From positions 1-11,096 of the forward strand of contig CAMPAF010000075.1 in assembly GCA_946631535.1 (NCBI GenBank): a DNA stretch of 11,096 nt, read 5' to 3'. The position numbers and the translations under genes were made by a program. Positions 1-5,723 of the stretch are shown here, piece by piece. Positions within the stretch are counted from its first letter, which is position 1, and each line of letters begins with the position of its first letter. A model generated the notes under the pieces. It did no database searches. It saw only the letters and a program-made list of their open reading frames with translations, and was not told where the DNA came from. The DNA is from an uncultured Verrucomicrobiota bacterium. Lineage in GTDB: Bacteria > Verrucomicrobiota > Kiritimatiellia > RFP12 > UBA1067.

Positions 1-170
1 CCGGGCTTCTTCGTCCCGGCGTTCAGCGCGCGCACGTCGTCCGCCGTCAGGTCCTGCACAAGCTTTTGCGCCTGTACCAGTTCTTCTTTCGTTGGCATCG
101 CGAAGGCGGCAAGGCCACACGCGAAGGCGACCGTCGCGACCGCCAAACTGCTCTTTCCTGCTTTCATCAT
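1..170 (-). CDS. small secreted protein, unknown function (3' end outside window)
   Basis: This reading frame starts at ATG 170 and is open to the left edge of the window, giving 56 visible residues. The N-terminus looks like a Sec signal peptide: a short Lys-containing n-region (MMKAGK), a hydrophobic core at about residues 8-22, and a plausible cleavage site after AFA at residue 24. The following segment (PTKEELVQAQKLVQ, about 26-39) is charged and probably helical. I do not recognise a family. The start is chosen because AGGAG at 184-180 lies 9 nt upstream. ATG 167 would also work; the in-frame ATG at 179 directly abuts the AGGAG and is less likely. The gene follows the sigma-factor operon on the same strand but has its own promoter and a 165-nt structured leader with a terminator-like hairpin, so its expression is probably conditional. 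The visible part is too short to infer a function. Confidence 0.75.
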   Translation of the reverse strand, partial: MMKAGKSSLAVATVAFACGLAAFAMPTKEELVQAQKLVQDLTADDVRALNAGTKKP

Positions 171-186
171 CTCTTGCATCTCCTGT

Positions 187-256
187 AAAAAAAAAGTTCC
201 CGTACGGTTCTCTTCCGAGGCGACTGGTATGCCCAAAGGGGAACACGAACGGGAAC
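187..256 (-). terminator. intrinsic terminator-like hairpin in the leader of the secreted-protein gene
   Basis: On the minus strand GTTCCCGT (256-249) pairs perfectly with ACGGGAAC (203-196). After a T-T mismatch the stem continues with CG/CG (247-246 with 206-205) and, past one bulged base, GTTC/GAAC (244-241 with 210-207). Nine T residues (195-187) follow directly. The T tract ends 2 nt before the AGGAG ribosome binding site of the gene starting at 170, so this element sits between promoter and gene. That suits conditional termination. It could alternatively be the plain terminator of the upstream sigma-factor operon, but then the downstream gene would need a promoter closer to it, and I see none. 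Confidence 0.65.
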
Positions 257-325
257 ATATCCATGCGAGCAGATATGCTCTCGCCGCCGCACGCCCTTGC
301 AAGATTACCAGTCTTTCGGAAGAAG
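210..325 (-). promoter_or_regulatory. candidate structured leader RNA (riboswitch/attenuator-like) upstream of the secreted-protein gene
   Basis: On the minus strand, CTTCCGA (322-316) pairs with TCGGAAG (218-212), extended by U323-A211 and a G-U pair at 324/210. After a small internal loop (AA 315-314 against GCC 221-219), GACTGGTA (313-306) pairs perfectly with TACCAGTC (229-222). This gives 16 Watson-Crick pairs plus one wobble, closing a 76-nt domain. Inside it, 284-276 can pair with 271-265 (7 bp, GA bulge, UAUC loop), and 259-251 can pair with 234-228 (7 bp, UU bulge). The closing helix starts about 10 nt after the predicted transcription start. The terminator 5' arm (256-249) lies inside the domain and its 3' arm (203-196) outside, so the two structures exclude each other unless they form a pseudoknot. 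I do not recognise any known riboswitch consensus. The pairing is seen in the sequence; the regulatory role is inferred. Confidence 0.6.
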
Positions 326-341
326 TGCGTCAACGCGACAG

Positions 342-370
342 ATTTTACCATATCCCCGTTGACGGGTCAA
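342..370 (-). promoter_or_regulatory. sigma70-type promoter for the leader and secreted-protein gene
   Basis: The -35 box TTGACC (370-365) and the -10 box TAAAAT (347-342) are separated by 17 nt. TGG directly precedes the -10, forming an extended -10. The predicted start of transcription is near 335, giving a 5' UTR of about 165 nt before ATG 170. A second, weaker candidate (TTGACG at 334-329 with TAATCT at 308-303) has a 20-nt spacer. Confidence 0.6.
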
Positions 371-461
371 TGTACTGCCGACGCCGCGCCCCTTCGGGCA
401 TCCAGCCGCCATGATGTTAAACGCATCCCGTCCGCGCCGATGACAGCGACGGCGAAAAATT

Positions 462-1070
462 CTACTCGGCATACTCCGCCTCGAGAGAGGCGACCATGCG
501 GTTGACGCGCACCTTGATCTGGGCAACCAAGTTGCGCGATACGCCGAAGGCGGAAGCGACCTCGTCGATGGGCCGCCCCTCCAGCGCGTATGCCCGATAG
601 ATTTCCCGCGACTGGCGGGAAAGCGCCGTCTTGGTGAGCGCATGCTCGACGGCGGCCTCGTGGCGAGCGAGCCGCCATTTGGCGTCAAGCAGTGCCGCCG
701 CCTCGGGCGGCAACGTGGCGATGGCTTCGTCGGGAACCGCGTCAAGCGGCACGCATGCCGCGCGGGCCTGCACCTTGCGCCACCTGCTGACAAGCTCGTT
801 GCGGACGAGCGTGGCGAGATAGCAGCGGAAGCGTCCGGCATCGGCACGGTACCGGCCACCGCGCAGTATGGCGACAAGCCGCAGAAAGATGTCCTGCGTC
901 ACGTCCTCCGACTCTGCCGACGGCGTCCCCTGCAGTTCGGCGAACCTGCGGATGGCAGGCGCATAGAGGTTGAAGAGCCGCACCCATGCGGCCTCGTCAG
1001 TCCGTTGGCCCGTGGCCTCCACGGCGATGCGCGCAAGAAGCGTCACGGGAGTGTCAGGGAATGTACCCAT
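462..1070 (-). CDS. RNA polymerase sigma factor, ECF-type (sigma-70 family)
   Basis: The 202-residue product has the size and layout of a group 4 (ECF) sigma factor. Region 2 lies at about residues 24-100. It contains the acidic core-binding stretch SEDVTQDIFLRL (54-65) and the -10 recognition part GRFRCYLATLVRNELVSRWR (79-98). A variable linker (about 105-138) follows, then region 4 at about 140-195 with a helix-turn-helix in PIDEVASAFGVSRNLVAQIK (167-186). It would direct RNA polymerase to a dedicated set of promoters. It is the last gene of a compact operon: its ATG lies 1 nt after the TGA of the kinase gene, which implies translational coupling, and the upstream GGA is a weak ribosome binding site. 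No anti-sigma factor is encoded nearby; the adjacent Ser/Thr kinase is the obvious candidate regulator, as is known for some ECF groups. The target genes are unknown. Confidence 0.88.
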   Translation of the reverse strand: MGTFPDTPVTLLARIAVEATGQRTDEAAWVRLFNLYAPAIRRFAELQGTPSAESEDVTQDIFLRLVAILRGGRYRADAGRFRCYLATLVRNELVSRWRKVQARAACVPLDAVPDEAIATLPPEAAALLDAKWRLARHEAAVEHALTKTALSRQSREIYRAYALEGRPIDEVASAFGVSRNLVAQIKVRVNRMVASLEAEYAE

Positions 1071-1071
1071 C

Positions 1072-2121
1072 TCATTTTCCGTCTATGGCGGCAGGAAGTG
1101 AAAACAGGTTTTCCGTGCTTACTTCTGCCTGCACGGCGGCTTGCCTTGGCTTGCGCAGGAACAGCACTGCGGCGGCGGCCACCGCCAGCACGGCCGCCGC
1201 TGCGGCAATCCACAAGAGACGACGCTTGCGAGGCGGCTTCTGCCTGACTACCGTGCTTGCGGAAGAACCCGCGGCAGGCGATGTGCCCGTCCCTGCGGAC
1301 GAAAGCAGCCGGGAGAATGGCTCCAGCAGAATAGGACGGTCGTTCGGATTCTCCGCGAGCAGGCGAGAAAGGAGCTGTCGCCACCGTCCGTCGAACGGCT
1401 CCAGCAGGCCCCAGATGTTCGGGCGGTTCTCGAACCATACCCCCGTCAGCAACCTGAAGAAGACGATGCCGAGCGAATACGCGTCGGAGGCGGCAGTCGC
1501 GTCCTCTCCGCGCCTCACCTCTGGCGCCATGTAGCCTGCAGTCCCCATGATGAGGGTGCCTGTTGTCGCCTCGCCTGAGACGATCGTGCGGTCCAGGTGA
1601 AGGTCCTTCCGCAGCTGGCCGCTGCAGAAGCGCGAGACGCCGAAGTCGCTCAGCACCACTCCGCCGCGCGCGTCGAGCAGGATGTTGTTCAGCTTGATGT
1701 CCCTATGGACTATCCCTGCGTTGTGGATATAGTCGAGCGCGGAGGCGAGCTGGCCGAACCAGCGCGCGAGATGCTCCTCGTCCGCGCTCCCGTCCTCGAC
1801 GTCGGCCAATGTGTACGGCTCGCCATCCTTGTAGAGGACAAGATCCATCACGAAGAAGATCGTCTGCGTGGCGGAATCCACGTCCAGGTCGAACACGCGC
1901 ACCAGGCCTGGGTGGTGCAGACGGGCCAGGATGCGTCCCTCTGCAAGGAAACGCTCCTTCAGAAGCTGCACGTGCCCGTGGTCAAGCGTGAACGTCTTCA
2001 GCGCGTAGTGGACGCCCAGCTTCTCGTGGACGACTTCGTACACCGCCCCCATGCCGCCTTGCCCGAGGAGGCGGACGATGCGGTATACCCCAATCCGGGC
2101 ATCTGGCGGGAACGCGGCCAT
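1072..2121 (-). CDS. membrane-anchored serine/threonine protein kinase
   Basis: The 349-residue product (from ATG 2121) is a Hanks-type kinase with all catalytic elements visible. These are the glycine loop GQGGMGAVY (20-28), the ATP-binding Lys42 in ALK, the catalytic HRD (139-141) with Asn146, DFG (159-161), APE (199-201) and the conserved Arg262. In HRDIKLNN the usual Pro is Leu. About 37 residues separate DFG from APE, more than is typical. The kinase domain is followed by a Gly/Ser/Ala/Pro-rich linker, a basic KPPRKRR cluster, one transmembrane helix (about 302-322) and a short tail of about 27 residues outside. There is no PASTA or other recognisable sensor domain. An in-frame TTG at 2127 directly follows the preceding gene's TGA and would add two residues. 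Neither start has a clear Shine-Dalgarno, which fits coupled translation. The sigma factor immediately downstream is the likeliest partner. Confidence 0.93.
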   Translation of the reverse strand: MAAFPPDARIGVYRIVRLLGQGGMGAVYEVVHEKLGVHYALKTFTLDHGHVQLLKERFLAEGRILARLHHPGLVRVFDLDVDSATQTIFFVMDLVLYKDGEPYTLADVEDGSADEEHLARWFGQLASALDYIHNAGIVHRDIKLNNILLDARGGVVLSDFGVSRFCSGQLRKDLHLDRTIVSGEATTGTLIMGTAGYMAPEVRRGEDATAASDAYSLGIVFFRLLTGVWFENRPNIWGLLEPFDGRWRQLLSRLLAENPNDRPILLEPFSRLLSSAGTGTSPAAGSSASTVVRQKPPRKRRLLWIAAAAAVLAVAAAAVLFLRKPRQAAVQAEVSTENLFSLPAAIDGK

Positions 2122-2127
2122 CGGCAA

Positions 2128-2829
2128 TCAGGGAGCGCGTTGGGCCAGGAATGCGGTTGCGGATGCCATCGCACGGTCCGTGAGGGCCGTCAGGCACCAG
2201 TTCTGCATGTATGTGAACGTGTTCTCCGTGTAGCCTGACAGCCCCACGAAGAAGAGCGGCGAGAACACCAGATCCTCGTACTTCTGGCTATAGTCCTCGT
2301 GGAAAAGCACGCGTCCGGTCTTGCTGTCGTAGATCTTCAGCTTGGCGGTCCAGTTCTGGACGGAATACTCGGTCGTCAGCAACGAGCAGAACATCCACGC
2401 GAACTCGGCGGCCGTCTCGGAGGATGAGACGAACGGGCCCTCGAACGTCACGTCAACCGTGTAGTCGGCCGGCGAGGAGCGCAGCAGGAATCCGTTCTCC
2501 TCGAGCGTAGCCTGCGCCCGCATGCGGTACGCCTCGTTCGAGCGCGTCTGCGGGATCAGCGTCTCGGTCGTCGCCGTCTCGTAGTGTCCGCCATACCAGC
2601 CGCCACGCCGCCGCGGCCCGTGACCGTGCCAGCCGCGATCCACGTAGACAGTCTCGTAGCCGTAGACCGGGATGTATTCCGTCAGGATCGCCGAGAAGCC
2701 GCTCAGCGCGACCTTGACGTCGCGGCCTTCCGGCGCGCGCGTCATCTGCGAGACCGGCATCTCGGTCTGGCTAACCGTGAAGCATCCCGCCAGCAGCAGC
2801 GCGGACGCGATTACAGTCGTCTTTCTCAT
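2128..2829 (-). CDS. putative lipoprotein, unknown function
   Basis: The 233-residue product begins with a type II signal peptide: MRK, a hydrophobic stretch, and the lipobox LAGC with Cys16 as the lipidation site. The mature part has a His/Gly/Arg-rich tract (about 66-82, WHGHGPRRRGGWYGGH). A core follows with a segment reading ATLEENGF...ADYTVDVTFEG (about 107-131), a pattern seen in several periplasmic lipoprotein families in which an ageing-sounding 'long-lived' fold is not implied; it merely resembles DUF4136-like proteins, and I cannot assign it to one. Aromatic residues are frequent towards the C-terminus. The ATG overlaps the TGA of the upstream TPR gene by 4 nt (ATGA), with GAGG about 8 nt upstream. 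The stop is 6 nt before the kinase ATG (directly abutting its alternative TTG). Position in the operon suggests an envelope component, possibly a sensor or client, of the kinase/sigma pathway; that is inference. Confidence 0.8.
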   Translation of the reverse strand: MRKTTVIASALLLAGCFTVSQTEMPVSQMTRAPEGRDVKVALSGFSAILTEYIPVYGYETVYVDRGWHGHGPRRRGGWYGGHYETATTETLIPQTRSNEAYRMRAQATLEENGFLLRSSPADYTVDVTFEGPFVSSSETAAEFAWMFCSLLTTEYSVQNWTAKLKIYDSKTGRVLFHEDYSQKYEDLVFSPLFFVGLSGYTENTFTYMQNWCLTALTDRAMASATAFLAQRAP

Positions 2830-4712
2830 CTCTCGAACCTCATTGTCCTCATTTTCTTCTTCAATCCCAATCCGAGTATCGTGCGTCCTGCGGCGATGTA
2901 CACGTCCGCCAGCCCCATGACGTATGCGCTATCCTTCCAGCCCGTAAGCTTTACCGCCTCCTCGGCGAGCGAGATCGCCTTGTCCGCGTCGCGCACCTTG
3001 TTCGTGTCCGACGCGAGCAACCTGGCCGCGCGCAGCTTGAGTGCGGGATCCTCAGGGTGCCGCTTCATCAGCACCTCGAGCTGGCGCGTGGCAACATCCT
3101 CCAGACCGGACGCCGCGCACGTCTCCACCATCTCGTACCGATGCTCGTCCGTGAGCGGATCCATCGTCACCGCCTTTGTGAACACGCGCGCAGCCACTGC
3201 CCAGTGCCCCGCCTTCTTGAGGCATACGCCGAAGTTGTGGACCGCCGCCACGTCCTTGGGACGTATCAGCAGGCGGTTCTCGTAGCAGCGCAAAGCGCCG
3301 TTGACGTTCCCAAGACGCAGGAAGCGACGCGCCTCAAGGTCAAGCGAATCGGCCAGGTTGCTGAGCAGCGGGTCGCGCGGATTTACCTTCGCCGCAGCAG
3401 CCCAACGGTCGATCGCGTTCGTAGACGCGCCGATGTCGGCCGCGTCGAAACCAAGCAGTATCTCCCGCCGCGCACCCTGGGCGGCGAGGAGCTGGTTCGT
3501 CATCGTCGACCATACGGCCTGCGCCGCCGTCCCGCGCATGAACCAGTCTGTCGGCGGGAAATAGTACGGAGTCAGCGCAGATGCGCGCACCTCGGCGAGA
3601 TGGTTTGTCGGAGCCAGCGAGAAGGCGAGCTGCGGCGCTTCCCACGTGGCGGAGGAATGTGACAGCGCAGGAATGTCAAGTAGTCCCGGCTCGATCTCGT
3701 TGTCCGTTCCCATGTAGCACGCGAACAGCTCCGCAGGAATGTAGATGTCCGTCGCCACGAAGGCGGCAAATGCCTCGGGCCTGGCAAAGAGGTCAAGCAG
3801 CTCGTCGGCCAAGACATTCCCGCCAGACGTGACCACGTAATCCTTGCGCCCAACGCACCACATCCTGTAATGCGTGAACGCGGAGCGGAAATCAGCAAGG
3901 ATCGCCTTTAGGCGTGCGCGCGAAAGGAGCCTGCCGTCAATGCGCAAGGCCGCGACGCCGCCTTTCGCCATTCCTGCCGCAATCTTCTTCCAGCCTTCGG
4001 CGTCCGGCATGTCGGACCCGACCATCCAGTCCGGCAGCGGCGCGACGAAGACGATGTCGGCCGGAGCCTTGCCACCGGTTCCCGGCAGGACCTTCACGCC
4101 GGCCTCTGCAAACACGTTGGTGCAAAACGCCGCCTCCGCGCCGACCACACGCACCGTCCGCGCAGTCGGCATCTCCGCAAGCGCGATCAGCGACGGAAGC
4201 CGCCGCGTCGCCCTGAAGCGAAAGCCGGTGTCGACTGGCCGTCCGTCGAGCGTCGTCACGCCGCCCGGATAGTCCTCGTCCTCGTATCGGGCCACCACCC
4301 GACCATTCATCTTCCATACGGCGACAGGACTCCCCTTCGCGAAACCCGTGTCGCGCGTCGCGATGTGGACCAGCGCGTCGCGTCCCGTATCGCCTAGGGG
4401 CGGCAGAAACGCCGTGGCGAACGTGAGCGCCGCATAGGTGGAACTGCGCCTTCCGGCATTCTGCTGAAGATAGAGCCATGCATGGTCAAGATGCGGTCCC
4501 GCCCACAGCCACGCCACGAAATACGCGACCACGCATGCGCACGGAACGCCCAGGCACAGGATGCGGCGACGAAACGAAACGCCCTTTCGCGCGCCAAGCC
4601 AGACGAGCCATCCGAAGAGCACCGAAACGGCGACAAGCGCCACGAACGACACCATGAGCGCCGTCCATGCCAGGGCCGTAGGACCCGCATACTCGAAAAC
4701 ATGCCAATTCAC
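2826..4712 (-). CDS. membrane protein with degenerate spermidine-synthase-like domain and C-terminal TPRs
   Basis: The 628-residue product has two transmembrane helices at the N-terminus (about 13-39 and 51-71). A middle region (about 110-370) follows the plan of the fused MFS/spermidine-synthase-like proteins. VRVVGAEAA (187-195) sits where the SAM-binding glycine motif belongs, ADIVFVAPLPDW (218-229) resembles the usual DvI..eP.npW stretch, GGVAALRI (251-258) resembles GGv..qw, and FRSAFTHYRMW (275-285) resembles FrsvFp...lW. The glycine motif and active-site residues are not conserved, so methyl- or aminopropyltransferase activity is unlikely. Residues about 430-610 look like TPR helices (for example ALRCYENRLLIRPKDVAAVHNFG starting at 473, shown here only in outline). 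The start is GTG 4712; it lacks a Shine-Dalgarno and an extended -10 lies 9 nt upstream. It heads the lipoprotein/kinase/sigma operon, probably as a scaffold or sensor. The domain call rests on pattern recognition only. Confidence 0.65.
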   Translation of the reverse strand: MNWHVFEYAGPTALAWTALMVSFVALVAVSVLFGWLVWLGARKGVSFRRRILCLGVPCACVVAYFVAWLWAGPHLDHAWLYLQQNAGRRSSTYAALTFATAFLPPLGDTGRDALVHIATRDTGFAKGSPVAVWKMNGRVVARYEDEDYPGGVTTLDGRPVDTGFRFRATRRLPSLIALAEMPTARTVRVVGAEAAFCTNVFAEAGVKVLPGTGGKAPADIVFVAPLPDWMVGSDMPDAEGWKKIAAGMAKGGVAALRIDGRLLSRARLKAILADFRSAFTHYRMWCVGRKDYVVTSGGNVLADELLDLFARPEAFAAFVATDIYIPAELFACYMGTDNEIEPGLLDIPALSHSSATWEAPQLAFSLAPTNHLAEVRASALTPYYFPPTDWFMRGTAAQAVWSTMTNQLLAAQGARREILLGFDAADIGASTNAIDRWAAAAKVNPRDPLLSNLADSLDLEARRFLRLGNVNGALRCYENRLLIRPKDVAAVHNFGVCLKKAGHWAVAARVFTKAVTMDPLTDEHRYEMVETCAASGLEDVATRQLEVLMKRHPEDPALKLRAARLLASDTNKVRDADKAISLAEEAVKLTGWKDSAYVMGLADVYIAAGRTILGLGLKKKMRTMRFER

Positions 4713-4721
4713 GACGCCCCC

Positions 4722-4751
4722 ATTCTACCACGTACTGGCGGCGTTTCGCAA
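4722..4751 (-). promoter_or_regulatory. extended -10 promoter for the TPR/lipoprotein/kinase/sigma operon
   Basis: TTGCGA (4751-4746) and TAGAAT (4727-4722) are separated by 18 nt, with TGG directly upstream of the -10. The -10 ends 9 nt before GTG 4712, so the transcript would be nearly leaderless. The preceding gene stops at 4761 on the same strand, so readthrough from it is also possible. Confidence 0.45.
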
Positions 4752-4760
4752 CGCCTCCCC

Positions 4761-5723
4761 CTACTTGGCAGGCTTAGCGTCGGCCTTCGGAGCCGCAGGA
4801 GCGGCAGGTTTCGCGTCGGCCTTGGGCGCAGGCTTGGGAGCCGCTGTCACGGCCAGCTTAGTGGCAGGCTGCTTGGCCTCGACATTCGGAGCGGCCTTGG
4901 GAGCTTCAGGCACGGTAGGCTTTGCTTCAGGCTTCGCGTCGGCCTTCTTCTCCTTCTCGAGCTGGGCGGCCGCGCTGTTCGCGACGTCGAGCAGCGAGGC
5001 GCGGGCGCGCGGCTTGTAGCGCTTGACAGCGTCTTCCACGCGCTTGATGTGCGACTTCTCAGCCTCGTCCTTGGCGTTCTCGGTCAGCGCCGCGAAATCG
5101 GCGGTGGCGCCATCCTTGTCGCCGGAGAGCGCCTTGCAGCGCGCAGCGCCAAGCTTGGCATCAAGAAGAAGGTAGGATTTCTCGTGGGTTGCGGCGTACT
5201 CGGCGAACGCGTCCGACGCCGCCTTGTACTTCGCCTTGCGCCCGTCCTCGCTCTCGTCCTGGGAGGCAATGCCCTCGAGCGCCTGCGCGCGCCCAACAGC
5301 GGCGATGTCCGCCATGTCCTGGTTCTTGCCGGCGTCCTTGACGAGTTCGTCGTAGACCTCGAGGGCGTCCTCGTAGCGCTCGGCGTCGAAGTAGCTCTTG
5401 GCGAGAACTATCTTCATCTTCGGACCGGCCTTCGTCGAACCGTATGTGGCAACGGCTTCCTCCTGCTCGTCCACCAGCCCGGCGCCGCCAGGCATGGAGT
5501 TCGGCGAGGCCATCTTGACCAGGGCGGCGCTTGCCGCCGCGTCGCGGCCCTTCATCCAGTTGCGCGTGCCGTAGAACGCCGCTACCGCAAGTCCTGCGAC
5601 CGCGACCATGATGGCCGTGGAACGGCCCTCCTTGACCCACCAGTCCCAGAGGGGGATGAGCTCGGGCGCCTTCTTCACGAAAGCAGGCAGTTCGGGTTCT
5701 ACGTTCTTCTCATTTTCGCTCAT
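4761..5723 (-). CDS. YfgM-like membrane-anchored TPR protein with Lys/Ala/Pro-rich tail
   Basis: The 320-residue product has a short cytoplasmic N-terminus containing PLWDWWVKEGR (24-34), one transmembrane helix (about 35-51), a helical TPR-like domain (about 60-235) and a low-complexity tail (about 253-320) made almost only of Ala, Lys and Pro with repeated ADAKPxA units. The layout, a signal-anchor followed by repeats such as AKSYFDAERYEDALEVYDEL (108-127), matches the YfgM/TPR_21 family. Those proteins assist export at the SecYEG translocon and periplasmic chaperones in other bacteria; the same role here is an inference. The ATG at 5723 is chosen because AAGGTG lies 6 nt upstream, the signal-anchor starts soon after, and residues encoded further upstream look like pcnB shadow. 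The start overlaps the end of pcnB by 14 nt, so the two are probably co-transcribed and translationally coupled. The tail is atypical for YfgM. Confidence 0.72.
   Translation of the reverse strand: MSENEKNVEPELPAFVKKAPELIPLWDWWVKEGRSTAIMVAVAGLAVAAFYGTRNWMKGRDAAASAALVKMASPNSMPGGAGLVDEQEEAVATYGSTKAGPKMKIVLAKSYFDAERYEDALEVYDELVKDAGKNQDMADIAAVGRAQALEGIASQDESEDGRKAKYKAASDAFAEYAATHEKSYLLLDAKLGAARCKALSGDKDGATADFAALTENAKDEAEKSHIKRVEDAVKRYKPRARASLLDVANSAAAQLEKEKKADAKPEAKPTVPEAPKAAPNVEAKQPATKLAVTAAPKPAPKADAKPAAPAAPKADAKPAK

Noticed and set aside
171..264. Possible Phe-rich leader peptide starting at ATG 264 (MDMFPFVFPFG) within the structured leader
   Set aside because: No ribosome binding site, and the frame continues far into the secreted-protein gene instead of ending before the terminator, unlike a classic attenuation peptide. 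The downstream gene has no link to phenylalanine.
455..485. Weak terminator at the end of the sigma gene: CTC/GAG and GGC/GCC stem followed by T5
   Set aside because: Six pairs with a 2-nt bulge, overlapping the final codons, separated from a short T run by the stop codon; too weak to annotate.
305..877. 190-codon minus-strand open frame and other long frames overlapping the sigma factor gene
   Set aside because: High GC content leaves shadow frames open; the product is Arg/Ser/Pro-rich without motifs, whereas the overlapping sigma factor has clear conserved regions.
642..1247. Plus-strand open frames antisense to the sigma, kinase and TPR genes (including a long one at 4482-5777)
   Set aside because: They are low-complexity Arg/Leu/Val-rich or Ala-rich translations on the opposite strand of well-supported genes, with no motif or ribosome binding site.
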